From Villigracilis sp024434165 (GTDB lineage Bacteria > Chloroflexota > Anaerolineae > Anaerolineales > Villigracilaceae): a DNA stretch of 64,000 nt. Each line of letters opens with the position of its first letter. Within the stretch, counting starts at the first letter, position 1. Positions 17,435-25,749 of the stretch are shown here, piece by piece. Below the pieces are notes generated by a model. That model saw only the letters and a program-made list of their open reading frames with translations. It did no database searches and was not told the DNA's origin. Both the position numbers and the translations under genes were made by a program. The stretch spans positions 159,747 to 223,746 of the forward strand of contig SZPK01000003.1 in the NCBI GenBank assembly GCA_030263665.1, given 5' to 3'.

Positions 17435-18352
17435 TTAAACAGGAGTCGTAACGATGAATAAAACCGACAGCAAAAATAAAAGGCTGGTCAGCGTGCTGGA
17501 TCCCCACACGATAAAAGCGAGAATCCGTTCGCGTTCCCAGCGGTAAAAGTACAGCCCGGCGACCCAGCCGGTCACTGCAAGCAGGAGACTCGCCACCGGA
17601 AAGATGATCAACTGTGAAGACGGAACGGTCTCCAGTTCACTGCCGATGAATTGCGGACCAAGCGCCACACGCGGCGTGCCGGGGATGATGAGGCTTGCCC
17701 AAACGAACAGACCAATGTTCAGGAAGAGAGCCGAAAGCCACAGGTAACGCGCCAGCCCGCTCTCCCAAGCCTGCGAGACGACGAAGGATGGATAGACCGA
17801 TTTTGCTTCGGCGGGAGCCAGGCTTCCCATTTCGGTGGCACGGGCAAAGGTCTGCGCCAGCCCGGCAGGGTTGTCGGGCGAGATGACGAAGATGCGCTTC
17901 GCAGTTGCGACCAGCAGAAGTTTTCCGGCATCCGAGGCGAGGAACTCGACCACGCCCAGGTCGGGGTGGCGGCGCAAGCCGAGCAGTCCGCCTGGAAGCG
18001 GGAAGGTTGGCAGGCTGAGCGGGTGGGTCAGGTCTTCGGCGGGGCGAATCCATTCGATGTCGTTGAGGGGGATGTCTTCCAGGCGCAAGCCCCAATGGAT
18101 GGCGAGGCTGTCGCGGTCAATGTGATAATCCGCCCGCCAGAGGGAGTAGGCGCGGTACGCCAGAAATGGAATCGGCGCGAAAGCGGCAAGGGACACGAGG
18201 AGCGAGACCAGGAAGGCAGGTCCCACCTCGGCACGCGACAGGTTGAGAAACCCCGCCGTGACGATGACCGTCAGCACGAGCAGGAGCGCGCCGTGGACGG
18301 TCAATCCGCGTTGTTTGGGAGGGGGGAAGTGACCGGTGCTGTGGTTATTCAT
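17435..18352 (-). CDS. membrane protein with bacterial PH-like domain
   Basis: A 305-residue protein with two N-terminal transmembrane helices (about 20-40 and 45-68), a central soluble region (about 70-200) that resembles bacterial PH domains (YHIDRDSLAIHWGLRLEDIPLNDIEWI) and three C-terminal helices (about 205-225, 245-270, 280-303). No enzyme motif is seen. It precedes DUF92 on the same strand, separated by the heptamer array. Role unknown. Confidence 0.7.
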   Translation of the reverse strand: MNNHSTGHFPPPKQRGLTVHGALLLVLTVIVTAGFLNLSRAEVGPAFLVSLLVSLAAFAPIPFLAYRAYSLWRADYHIDRDSLAIHWGLRLEDIPLNDIEWIRPAEDLTHPLSLPTFPLPGGLLGLRRHPDLGVVEFLASDAGKLLLVATAKRIFVISPDNPAGLAQTFARATEMGSLAPAEAKSVYPSFVVSQAWESGLARYLWLSALFLNIGLFVWASLIIPGTPRVALGPQFIGSELETVPSSQLIIFPVASLLLAVTGWVAGLYFYRWERERILAFIVWGSSTLTSLLFLLSVLFIVTTPV

Positions 18353-18363
18353 TCAGTGTAACG

Positions 18364-18768
18364 TTACGCTGCAACGGACTTATGGCGATGAGACCTGCCG
18401 GATGCCGCAATCTTGTATGGCTTAACCAGCACGTCTGCCGGGATGCCCAGCCCCGCGTGTAAACGCTGAATCATCGGCAGTGTCAAGGGGCGTTTGCGGT
18501 TCAGGATTTCAGAAACGCGCGCGCGATTACCGATATACGGCTCGATATCGGCGCGGGTCAATCCGCGGCTCTCCATATAATAGCGGATCGCTTCAACGGG
18601 ATCGGGCGCGGGGATGTCATACCGCGTGTCTTCGTATGCCGCTATCAAGGTTGTGAGGACCTCAAGGCGGTCACCCTCCGGCGTGCCGGGTTCTGCATCG
18701 AATAGTCTTTCGACTTCCTCGAGGGCTGCGTTGTAATCCTTTTCTGTTTTAATGGGCTTGATTTCCAT
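18364..18768 (-). CDS. higA: HigA-type antitoxin
   Basis: A 134-residue antitoxin with an N-terminal acidic helix region (IKTEKDYNAALEEVERLFDAE), typical of the YgjM/HigA subgroup, and a C-terminal Xre helix-turn-helix (GLTRADIEPYIGNRARVSEI, about 68-115). It should bind and neutralise the HigB toxin encoded 10 nt upstream and repress the operon. Here the toxin gene comes first, the usual order for higBA. A GGAG ribosome site is present. Confidence 0.9.
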   Translation of the reverse strand: MEIKPIKTEKDYNAALEEVERLFDAEPGTPEGDRLEVLTTLIAAYEDTRYDIPAPDPVEAIRYYMESRGLTRADIEPYIGNRARVSEILNRKRPLTLPMIQRLHAGLGIPADVLVKPYKIAASGRSHRHKSVAA

Positions 18769-18778
18769 TCAAACTCTC

Positions 18779-19072
18779 CTAGATTGTTTTGGCGTCAACG
18801 CGGTCGTATTCTTTATGCGTACCGACAAAACGAACGTACACGATGCCGTGTCTGTATTGCACGACGACTATGATGCGGTAGTCATTGCCTTTGATATTGA
18901 ATACCACGCGGTTGCCGGATAGGAAGCTTGCGTTGCGGTAGACGCTCTTGATGTCGGAAGGTTTTTTCCAGTCTGCGTGTTTTACATCCGCGAACCACGC
19001 CTGTAATGGCTGACGGACATCAGGGTGTTTTTCCCAGAACTCTCGCAGGATTTTGCGGGAGATGATTCGCAT
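18779..19072 (-). CDS. higB: HigB-type mRNA interferase toxin
   Basis: A 97-residue RelE-superfamily toxin of the HigB family: RIISRKILREFWEKHPDV at the N-terminus and the core FNIKGNDYRIIVVVQYRHGIVYVRFVGTHKEYD. It cleaves mRNA at the ribosome when freed from HigA. The ATG at 19072 has TATAAA 7 nt upstream (19080-19085) and no ribosome site, so the transcript may be leaderless. Type II module with the following higA gene. Confidence 0.92.
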   Translation of the reverse strand: MRIISRKILREFWEKHPDVRQPLQAWFADVKHADWKKPSDIKSVYRNASFLSGNRVVFNIKGNDYRIIVVVQYRHGIVYVRFVGTHKEYDRVDAKTI

Positions 19073-19108
19073 GGGCAAATTATATCATTTGTTCCCGCTT
19101 TGGGAACA

Positions 19109-20302
19109 TCAGGGGCGACTTGCAATGAATTGGACAATTTCTTCCAAAGGCACAAGTTGAACATCGAGGGCGATTCGTCTCTTGATTTCCACTTTTCCCT
19201 CCTTCAATCCCTTTTCGCCCGCCGTCACCCGCAGGGGGCAGCCGATTAGATCCGCATCGTTGAATTTGACTCCGGCGCGCTCGTCGCGGTTGTCGAATAA
19301 AACCGAAACTCCCGCGTTTTGCAGTATCTCATAGATCTCTTGGGCTTTTCCCAGGGTGTCCACCGTCTTCCCGGGGACGTGCATCAGGTACACGTCGAAG
19401 GGCGAAGCGGGGGGCGGCAGGGTCAAGCCCTTGTCGTCGTGATGCGTCTCCGCGATGGCAAGCAGGATGTTCTCAAAATCAAAACCGGATTGCGTGCGCA
19501 GCAGGATGGCGCTCGAAACCGTCAGCAGATTTCCGCAATTCGCGCAGCCATCGCCCGCCTGCGCCAGCGCCAGGTCCGTCACGATCTCGGCGGTGTAATC
19601 GCGTCCGTAATTCGTGTTCTTCAGATGATATTCCGCTTCGTTTGCGCCTGCCACAAGGTTTTGCGATTGCGGAATGAGATCATCCACAACGATAAGCGCA
19701 TCCCGCAGCCCGATCGGCGACGCAAACCCCGCCTCCGCACCCGACCTCTGAACTGCTTCCGCATCTGCAAGTTTTATTCCGCCGACGGCGTTCCGCAGTT
19801 TCGCTTCGCTCAACGTCATATCTCCGCGCACGACAACGAAGACGAACCTGCCATCGGCGGCGCGGGTGTACATCAGCGCTTTGGCAGTCTTCTCTTTGGG
19901 GATGTGCAGAAAGTCTGCCAATGCCTCGATGGTGTGACAATTGGGCGTGAGCACCTTTTCGAGTGGAAGTTCCTCCTCGCGCGGAAGGGGCGTCTTTTTG
20001 AATCGAGCCAGTTCGAGGCGTTCGGCGTACTTGCAGGATTCGCAATGGGCGATTTCGAGCCCGCCGCTGGAAAGCGGAAAGAAGGTTTCGCGGTCGTTTT
20101 GGAGAATTGGCAGAGAAAGATGAAAAAGGAAGGAAGAATCGCTTGATTGGTTTCGTAACTTTTCAATTGCCCGCTCTCCCAGCGGCAGGAGTTGATTCTC
20201 GCGGGTCAAATACCCCGCGCGCACCAGCCAGCCAAAGCCCGCTGTCCGCGCGTTGTTCGGGAACTCTCGTTGCGTTTGGATTTTGAGGTCGGTGTATTTC
20301 AT
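19109..20302 (-). CDS. ProRS-derived protein: editing and anticodon-binding domains without catalytic core
   Basis: A 397-residue relative of bacterial-type prolyl-tRNA synthetase. Residues 1-50 match the ProRS N-terminus (MKYTDLKIQTQREFP, LVRAGYL, LLPLGERAIEKL). The class II core with motif 2 is then missing: the text jumps to LEIAHCESCKYAERLELA (84-99). A YbaK-type editing domain follows (about 120-255), then GCANCG, and the motif 3 block is also replaced. The C-terminal anticodon-binding domain (300-397) is complete. It cannot charge tRNA by the usual mechanism; it may hydrolyse misacylated tRNA-Pro or have another role. Its start overlaps the upstream stop (ATGA). Confidence 0.8.
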   Translation of the reverse strand: MKYTDLKIQTQREFPNNARTAGFGWLVRAGYLTRENQLLPLGERAIEKLRNQSSDSSFLFHLSLPILQNDRETFFPLSSGGLEIAHCESCKYAERLELARFKKTPLPREEELPLEKVLTPNCHTIEALADFLHIPKEKTAKALMYTRAADGRFVFVVVRGDMTLSEAKLRNAVGGIKLADAEAVQRSGAEAGFASPIGLRDALIVVDDLIPQSQNLVAGANEAEYHLKNTNYGRDYTAEIVTDLALAQAGDGCANCGNLLTVSSAILLRTQSGFDFENILLAIAETHHDDKGLTLPPPASPFDVYLMHVPGKTVDTLGKAQEIYEILQNAGVSVLFDNRDERAGVKFNDADLIGCPLRVTAGEKGLKEGKVEIKRRIALDVQLVPLEEIVQFIASRP

Positions 20303-21270
20303 GCGTTGTACCTTTCCAGCAGGATCAGCGTTCTCGTCGTCCAGTCGAATGTGCGTGTGTACCTCCCGCGCCGGTTCTGGGAAAGCGGCATGAAAGTGGA
20401 GCGGAAGGCTTTCGATCCGAAGTCCCACAAGCCGTTTTCCCCAAGCCGGTCCCGGAGCCAGCGGGTGATTTCTTTTGCCCGCTCATGCCAGCCGGAAAAC
20501 CGCGACACGATTTCCATGGAGGTAAACCATCTGTCCATCTGGCTTGCAGTACAACCGGGTTTCGGCGGAGAGAGCGGCATATCCAGGTAGCCAAGACCAT
20601 CTTCCCTGCGCCAGAGCCAGTTGAGCAGGTTGGTTTCCGTTTTGCGGGCAAGGAGATTTGGCTGCGACCCCAGCAGGGTGATCTGGTATTTTCCGTGAAG
20701 CCTCAGATAACTGTTTTCAACCGATGCGCCGGTCAACTGGCGGTGCGCTTGAATCTCCGCCCCCGGGTCATATTCACCAGAGGAGAACGTTCTCTCGGCA
20801 ATCGCAGACCATAATTCTAGGGAATCTTTCAGGGCGGGGTGCCCCGGGCTGATACGTGCCAGGGTGGAGGCTGTGAATAACCGCACGCCTGTTGACCAGC
20901 GGTTATTCTTTTCCGCCGGGTCGGGAAAGTCGAATTCGCCTTTAAGAAGACAGGCAAGATAGTTGACCGCCTTTCTGGTGATCGGGTGCGAATCATCCAA
21001 CCCCAGCGCCTGGGCGCGTGCAACCCCGAATTCTGTCGTGGGGATTTTTTGTTTCAGGCGGGTGTCTTCAGAATGAAACCGCCCCCAGCTGCCGTCCTGC
21101 CTCTGTTCCTTTCCCAATTGGACAACCCAGCTGCTCTCACTTGCCTCTTTTTTTGCCCGGGCGATTTCTTCGGGGGATGAGCGAAGGACGTCACGCAGGA
21201 GTCTGAGGCGAACAACGGGGTCAGGGTTTGTATCGAGGATTTGATTGGCGATATCGCGGACGGGAATCAA
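20299..21270 (-). CDS. unrecognised protein with alpha-toroid (prenyltransferase-like) character
   Basis: A protein of about 323 residues that I do not recognise. The first third has QRQDGSWGRFHSED and later IPTTEFGVARAQALGL, which resemble QW-type repeats of the squalene cyclase/prenyltransferase alpha-toroid fold, followed by helical repeats and EDGLGYLDMP. No DXDD or CaaX-site motif is visible. There is no ATG; the best start is TTG 21270, 4 nt after the bactofilin stop, so translation is probably coupled. Its stop overlaps the next start, making a bactofilin, this gene, ProRS-like operon. Confidence 0.6.
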   Translation of the reverse strand: MIPVRDIANQILDTNPDPVVRLRLLRDVLRSSPEEIARAKKEASESSWVVQLGKEQRQDGSWGRFHSEDTRLKQKIPTTEFGVARAQALGLDDSHPITRKAVNYLACLLKGEFDFPDPAEKNNRWSTGVRLFTASTLARISPGHPALKDSLELWSAIAERTFSSGEYDPGAEIQAHRQLTGASVENSYLRLHGKYQITLLGSQPNLLARKTETNLLNWLWRREDGLGYLDMPLSPPKPGCTASQMDRWFTSMEIVSRFSGWHERAKEITRWLRDRLGENGLWDFGSKAFRSTFMPLSQNRRGRYTRTFDWTTRTLILLERYNA

Positions 21271-21274
21271 TTGC

Positions 21275-21790
21275 TTATTTTTTCTTTTTTGCGATCTTCT
21301 GTGAGGATTCGACAACGGACGCCGGTTCGGGTATATGAATTGCCGTCTGGGCGATGGACTCCGCCTGGGCGGCTTCCGAGGGCGTCGCTTCGGGAGTTGG
21401 TTCGAGGTTGAGGTCAACGGTCTCTTCCATGCGAATCTGCCCGCGCAGGAAAGCGCCTTCCTCGGTGACAAAAGCGGTGGTGACCACGTCGCCCCACACC
21501 CGTCCCGTGGCACGGATTTCCAGTTTTTGCGTGGTGATGTTTCCGCGCACCGCGCCCGCCACGATGACGGTGTTGGCGCGCACGTTCTGGCAGGTCACGC
21601 GCCCTGTCTCGCCGACGACGAGCATGCCGCGCAGGGCAATCTCGCCCTCGAACGCGCCCTCGATGCGCACGCCGCCTGATCCGTTGATCGAGCCGTGCCA
21701 GATCACGCCCGACCCCAGCACAGACGTGATCCGTTCCACGGCTTGCACGGGCTGCGGCGTTTCAACGGGAGTAGTGTTGCGTTTGAACAT
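21275..21790 (-). CDS. bactofilin family protein
   Basis: A 171-residue cytoskeletal polymer-forming protein. The central domain (about 20-120) is a right-handed beta-helix of short repeats (SGVIWHGSINGSGGVRIEGA, GEIALRGMLVVGETGRVTC, NTVIVAGAVRGNI, LEIRATGRVWGDV) flanked by a disordered N-terminus and a Pro/Ala/Glu tail ending in poly-Lys. Bactofilins organise cell-shape or envelope enzymes at the membrane. The ATG at 21790 is followed by FKRNTTP; the frame further upstream lies in the heptamer-rich gap. Confidence 0.9.
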   Translation of the reverse strand: MFKRNTTPVETPQPVQAVERITSVLGSGVIWHGSINGSGGVRIEGAFEGEIALRGMLVVGETGRVTCQNVRANTVIVAGAVRGNITTQKLEIRATGRVWGDVVTTAFVTEEGAFLRGQIRMEETVDLNLEPTPEATPSEAAQAESIAQTAIHIPEPASVVESSQKIAKKKK

Positions 21791-21850
21791 GGAAGCAATT
21801 TTACCGTTAAACCAAAAGGGCGGGTTGCGCCCCAAAACCGCAGCCCGCCC

Positions 21851-21900
21851 CTCCAATTCTCCAATCCTCAATTACTCAATTACCAATCCCCCCAATCACT
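21851..21900. repeat. CAAT-based 7/8-nt repeat array
   Basis: CAAT recurs at 21854, 21862, 21869, 21877, 21884 and 21893, at steps of 7 to 9 nt, in the gap between fabI and the bactofilin gene. It is a less regular member of the heptamer arrays and touches the fabI stop. Confidence 0.5.
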
Positions 21901-22696
21901 CCTTCCCCTCCTCCTTCCCCGTCATCTGCACGCCCATAATGTTGAACCCCGAATCCACATAAATCACTTCGCCGGTGATCCGCTTGGATAGATCCGAAGC
22001 CAGGAAGACCGCCAGATTTCCCACGTCTTCGATGGTCACGTTTTCGCGCAAAGGCGACATATCCGCAAAGTGCTTGTACATATCGCGGAAGCCGCCCACG
22101 CCCGCCGCTGCCAGCGTGCGGATCGGTCCCGCCGAAATCGCGTTCACCCGCATCTTTTGCGAACCCAGGTCATACGCCAGATACCTCGTCGAAGATTCAA
22201 GCGCGGCTTTGGCGACGCCCATCACGTTGTAATGCGGCGCGACCTTCACCGCGCCCGAACCATACGTCAGGCACATGATCGAAGCGCCGGGGTTCAAAAT
22301 CGGCAAAAAGGCGTTGACCAGCGCCACGAACGAAAAGACGCTGATGTCCATCGCATTCTTGAAGCCTTCGCGGCTGGTCTGGTAGTAGGGTCTGCTCAAT
22401 TCCTCGCGCCCCGCAAACGCAATCGAGTGCACCAGAATATCAATCTTCCCAAAATGCTTTGCGGCTTTTTCCGCAACAGCGGCGATGTGTTCATCTTTCG
22501 TCACATCGCATTCCTCCAACCACTTACACTCCACCTGCTCGGCAAGCGGCTTCACGCGGCGTTCGAGCGCCTCGCCCGCATAACTGATTCCCAAATTTGC
22601 CCCTTCGCGTTTGAACGCCTGCGTAATGCCCCACGCAATCGAACGTTCATTTGCCAGACCGAAAATCAAAGCATTCTTTCCTTCGAGTAAACCCAT
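21896..22696 (-). CDS. fabI: enoyl-[acyl-carrier-protein] reductase (NADH)
   Basis: A 266-residue short-chain dehydrogenase of the FabI type, which carries out the last reduction of the fatty-acid elongation cycle. It has the FabI N-terminus LLEGKNALIFGLANERSIAWGI, the HSIAFA block and the catalytic Tyr-x6-Lys in YNVMGVAKAALE, followed by AGPIRTLAAAGVGGF. Length agrees with the family. GGAGG precedes the ATG at 22696. The Aag gene is upstream on the same strand. Confidence 0.96.
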   Translation of the reverse strand: MGLLEGKNALIFGLANERSIAWGITQAFKREGANLGISYAGEALERRVKPLAEQVECKWLEECDVTKDEHIAAVAEKAAKHFGKIDILVHSIAFAGREELSRPYYQTSREGFKNAMDISVFSFVALVNAFLPILNPGASIMCLTYGSGAVKVAPHYNVMGVAKAALESSTRYLAYDLGSQKMRVNAISAGPIRTLAAAGVGGFRDMYKHFADMSPLRENVTIEDVGNLAVFLASDLSKRITGEVIYVDSGFNIMGVQMTGKEEGKE

Positions 22697-22712
22697 CGTT
22701 CCTCCGTTTATT

Positions 22713-22797
22713 GTCATTGCGAGGAGGGTGATTTTCCCGACAAAGCAATCTCCTCAATGTTTGGGGATTGCTTCGCCAAAGAACGGCTCGCAATGAC
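22713..22797. mobile_element. MITE-like element A (GTCATTGCGAG inverted ends)
   Basis: An 85-bp element with 11-bp terminal inverted repeats GTCATTGCGAG..CTCGCAATGAC and inner AAGCAATC/GATTGCTT arms. It lies between fabI and the DNA glycosylase gene and encodes the last residues and the stop of that gene. Related copies are at 59449-59544 and 60329-60425. No transposase is encoded; it would move only with help. Confidence 0.8.
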
Positions 22798-23364
22798 ATG
22801 ACCTGTAACCAGAAACCGCCACGGCTTCGAGAGCCACGGTTCCGGTGTGTTGTTTAAACCCACACGAGGACTAATCGTCACGCTGGTATCGGGGACTTTA
22901 ACCCCCGCCTCGATCCATAGACGTGAGCCTGTCTCCGTTAAATCGGCATTGTTCTCGCTGACGGTGATTCCCATCGCCTGGGTCAATTTCCCCGGTCCGT
23001 ACGTGTCGCGCCCCAGACGGCGCTCCATCATCACCTCCACGCCCTCGATCGGCTGGATCGCGCGAATCAGCACCGCCGCAGGGAAGCCCTCCCGCTCCGT
23101 AACCGCGTTCAGCATCCAATGATTCCCATATGTGAAATAAACGTAGGCATGACCCGGCGGACCATACATGGGAGCGGTGCGCTTGGTCAAGCCGGCTTTA
23201 GCATGGCAGGCTAAATCCTCCTCGCCGATGTATGCCTCTGTCTCGGTGATGAGACCCACCAACTTCACGCCGTCCAGAATCCGTACCAACCGCGCGCCGA
23301 GCAGCTCGCGCGCGACGGTCAACGTAGGGCGGCTGTAGAATTTTCTGGAGAGAATGTTTTTCAT
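22714..23364 (-). CDS. 3-methyladenine DNA glycosylase (AAG/MPG family)
   Basis: A 216-residue base-excision repair glycosylase. It shows FYSRPTLTVARELLGARLVR, the catalytic glutamate region TETEAYIGEEDLACHA, MYGPPGHAYVYFTYGNHWMLN and GPGKLTQAMGI, all typical of the AAG fold. It removes alkylated purines. The last 28 residues or so, after FLVTGH, are translated from MITE-like element A and are not part of the family. The start at 23364 is by homology to the short AAG N-terminus. Confidence 0.92.
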   Translation of the reverse strand: MKNILSRKFYSRPTLTVARELLGARLVRILDGVKLVGLITETEAYIGEEDLACHAKAGLTKRTAPMYGPPGHAYVYFTYGNHWMLNAVTEREGFPAAVLIRAIQPIEGVEVMMERRLGRDTYGPGKLTQAMGITVSENNADLTETGSRLWIEAGVKVPDTSVTISPRVGLNNTPEPWLSKPWRFLVTGHVIASRSLAKQSPNIEEIALSGKSPSSQ

Positions 23365-23369
23365 TTGCG

Positions 23370-23402
23370 ACGACGATGGACGGCGGACCATTGGACGGTC
23401 TG
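23370..23402. repeat. short heptamer array, unit near GNNGGAC
   Basis: GATGGAC, GGCGGAC, CATTGGAC, GGTCTG in the 38-bp gap between two minus-strand genes. Read on the minus strand it contains CAGACCGTC and GTCCAT, which are also in the array at 13681-13743, so the two are related. Confidence 0.5.
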
Positions 23403-24326
23403 TTATTTGAACCTTGAATCCCTTTGCAGGGTCAATCTCAGCCCTTCTTCCAATCTGATCGAAGGCGTAAAGCGCAGTTTTTCCCTTGCCAGCGTCAGAT
23501 CCGCTTTCATGCGCGAGACGCCGCCGGAGGTCTGGGTGTTAAAGACCACGTTGGCTTTGCTGACGGTCACATCCAGGACGACATGAATGAGGTCCTTGAT
23601 CGAGGTCTCTGCGCCCGAGCCGACGTTGATGACCAACCCGTTGACGTTGGGTGCGGTCGAAGCCGCAACCATCGCGCTGACCACATCATCCACGTAGATG
23701 TAATCGCGGGTCTGGCTCCCGTCGCCGTGCGCCACCAGGGTCCCGCCGCGAAGCGCCTGCCTGAGATAATGGGGGACCACGGGAGGATGCGAAGGCGGCA
23801 GGTGTTGACCCGGTCCATAGGCGTTGAAAATCCGCAGGCTGACGGTTTCGATGTTCCACAAAGCCCCAATGGTGCGGACGTAGTACTCCGCCGAGAGTTT
23901 CGAGACCGCATAGGGTGAGCGCGGATTGGGTGTATCCAATTCTTTCAGGCTCTCGTCCGTCATATCGCCATACACCGCACCCGACGAAGCCAGCACAACG
24001 CGCTTCACGCCCACGTCGCGCATGGCTTCCATCAGCGCCACCGTGCCGCCGACGTTGACGGCATTGTAATCGCGCGGATACAAAATGGACTCGGGCACGG
24101 AAACCCGCGCCGCAAGGTGATAGACCACGTCCACATCCTGAAGCAGCGTCCACAACTTGGGGCGGTCGCTCACGTCGCCGCGCGTGAAATGGACATCCGG
24201 CGAAAGCACTTTGGGGTCGCCGGTGGAGAGGTCGTCCAAGCCGCGCACCTGGTGTCCTTCGCGGGCGAGGTGGTTGGCAAGAGAAGAGCCGAGGAATCCC
24301 GCGGCTCCGGTGATTAAGAAATTCAT
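23403..24326 (-). CDS. NAD-dependent sugar epimerase/dehydratase
   Basis: A 307-residue extended short-chain dehydrogenase of the UDP-glucose 4-epimerase type. It has the dinucleotide fold FLITGAAGFLGSSLANHL, the catalytic Ser/Tyr/Lys (SSGAVYGD and YAVSKLSAEYY) and RIFNAYGPGQ. It should modify a nucleotide sugar for surface polysaccharides; the exact sugar is not readable. TATAAT ends 6 nt before the ATG with no ribosome site, suggesting a leaderless message. Confidence 0.9.
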   Translation of the reverse strand: MNFLITGAAGFLGSSLANHLAREGHQVRGLDDLSTGDPKVLSPDVHFTRGDVSDRPKLWTLLQDVDVVYHLAARVSVPESILYPRDYNAVNVGGTVALMEAMRDVGVKRVVLASSGAVYGDMTDESLKELDTPNPRSPYAVSKLSAEYYVRTIGALWNIETVSLRIFNAYGPGQHLPPSHPPVVPHYLRQALRGGTLVAHGDGSQTRDYIYVDDVVSAMVAASTAPNVNGLVINVGSGAETSIKDLIHVVLDVTVSKANVVFNTQTSGGVSRMKADLTLAREKLRFTPSIRLEEGLRLTLQRDSRFK

Positions 24327-24332
24327 GATGGC

Positions 24333-24338
24333 ATTATA
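24333..24338 (-). promoter_or_regulatory. -10 box 6 nt before the epimerase start
   Basis: A perfect TATAAT on the minus strand; only GCCATC separates it from the ATG. Among the clearest leaderless-type promoters in the window. Confidence 0.65.
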
Positions 24339-24365
24339 GCATCGGTTTTACGGCGGGCGGCTGTA

Positions 24366-24749
24366 TCATCGGTCAGGCTGCTTTTCCACCCATTCCGCCC
24401 GCCAGGCAGGCGCATCGAAGGGTTCGGGCCAGAACTCGACCTGCCGCCAAATCCTCCCATCGCGGAGCGTGGAAAAGGTGATGGCGCGGTCCTGCCGCTT
24501 TCCATCTGTGACCGTGACATCGGTGACGACTACATCCCCCTCGGCGATGATGGCATTGACCGTGAAGTGCCACTTGCCTTCGGCGGGATACGCGGTGTTG
24601 ATTTTCGCAAAATTATCCCTGCCGCGAATGCGTTCGCCGGATTGCTGCCATTCGAGGAGGAAGTCGTCGTGCAGGAGTTGGGCGGCGGCGTGGAAGTCGT
24701 TGGTTTCCATCGTCTGCCAGAATTGTTCGACGATTTGTTTGGCGTTCAT
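24366..24749 (-). CDS. SnoaL-like/NTF2-fold protein
   Basis: A 127-residue protein of the nuclear transport factor 2 fold: IVEQFWQTMETNDFHAAAQLLHDDFLLEW, then ERIRGRDNFAKINTAYP and a C-terminal FSTLRDGRIWRQVEFWPEP. This fold serves small hydrolases, isomerases and binding proteins; no catalytic residues can be singled out. An AGGAGA site precedes the ATG. The methyltransferase gene ends 1 nt upstream on the same strand, so they form an operon. Confidence 0.8.
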   Translation of the reverse strand: MNAKQIVEQFWQTMETNDFHAAAQLLHDDFLLEWQQSGERIRGRDNFAKINTAYPAEGKWHFTVNAIIAEGDVVVTDVTVTDGKRQDRAITFSTLRDGRIWRQVEFWPEPFDAPAWRAEWVEKQPDR

Positions 24750-24750
24750 T

Positions 24751-25737
24751 TCATTTTCTCCTTACATCCAGGATTGCGATCTTGGTGGAGTGGTTGAACG
24801 GAGCGGGGTCGGTGATCGGTTTTTCGATGCGCCGGACGCCGATGAATTCCTCGGGTACGGGAATCAACTCGCGGATGCTCAGGTAGCCGTCCCTGCAGAG
24901 GTCTTCCAGCGTGCGCATGTACTCAGCGCCGCTCAAAAAGAGCGCGTTGTTGATGGCGATGAGCCAGCCGCCGTGATTGATCAACGGGCGGACCTTGTTG
25001 ATCAGCCGCGCGCTTTCATGGATCAAATCCACTTTGCCGCGTTCGGTGCTGGAGAAAAACGGCGGGTCAATGATGACGCAATCGAAAAACTGCTTCGTGC
25101 TTTTCAGCCGCGCCGCGGCGGGGAAGAAATCCTGCGCGATGAAATCCCTTTTTTCGATGGGGAAGCCGTTCAGGGAGTATGAGTCTTTGGCGAGATTGAG
25201 GAACCGGCGGTTGAGATCGGTCTGCACCACGCGCGCCGCTCCGCCCGCCGCTGCCGCCACACCCAGGCTGCCTGTGTAGGCAAAGGTATTCAAAACGGTT
25301 TTTCCGCGCGCATTTTCGATGAGCCATTTCCGCAGGTTGGACGTATCCAGGTAGAAACTTGTATCGCGGTTCATGGTCAGGTCGAGCGCGTACCAAACGC
25401 CGTGCTCTTTGATTTTTCGGTCCGGCAGATCGCCGAATAGCAATTCGCCGCATTTGGCGGATTGTGTTGCGCCGTTCCGTGTTTTGACCAGCCCTGCGCG
25501 TAGCCAATCAAGGGCGGTTTTCACGTGCCCGGCAACTTCGCGGATAAAATCCGAATCGGGCTGTTCGGCGTAATCGTGAATCACCAGCGTGCGCCCATAG
25601 ATGTCCAGCACGAGATCGGGATGCCCTTCGTAGAATCCGTTGAAGAGGCGAAACGCTTCCTCATGGCGGGACCCGCTCACAGTCCGGTGTGAGGCGAGCG
25701 CCTGGTCGAGCAGTGGTTTTATCGAGTCGAACGTCAT
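24751..25737 (-). CDS. class I SAM-dependent methyltransferase (RlmI-like)
   Basis: A 328-residue methyltransferase. The central Rossmann domain has LNTFAYTGSLGVAAAAGGA (SAM-binding loop), the acidic strand VVQTDLN, and DPPFF, the catalytic motif of rRNA m5C and N-methylating enzymes. The region before it (LDLTMNRDTSFYLDTSNLR) matches the RlmI/RlmK group, but the usual N-terminal PUA domain is not evident. A 23S rRNA substrate is likely but not proven. TACAAT lies 6 nt before the ATG. Confidence 0.85.
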   Translation of the reverse strand: MTFDSIKPLLDQALASHRTVSGSRHEEAFRLFNGFYEGHPDLVLDIYGRTLVIHDYAEQPDSDFIREVAGHVKTALDWLRAGLVKTRNGATQSAKCGELLFGDLPDRKIKEHGVWYALDLTMNRDTSFYLDTSNLRKWLIENARGKTVLNTFAYTGSLGVAAAAGGAARVVQTDLNRRFLNLAKDSYSLNGFPIEKRDFIAQDFFPAAARLKSTKQFFDCVIIDPPFFSSTERGKVDLIHESARLINKVRPLINHGGWLIAINNALFLSGAEYMRTLEDLCRDGYLSIRELIPVPEEFIGVRRIEKPITDPAPFNHSTKIAILDVRRK

Positions 25738-25743
25738 GACGCG

Positions 25744-25749
25744 ATTGTA
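25744..25749 (-). promoter_or_regulatory. -10 box 6 nt before the methyltransferase start
   Basis: TACAAT on the minus strand with only CGCGTC between it and the ATG; no ribosome site. Same layout as fmt. Confidence 0.55.
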
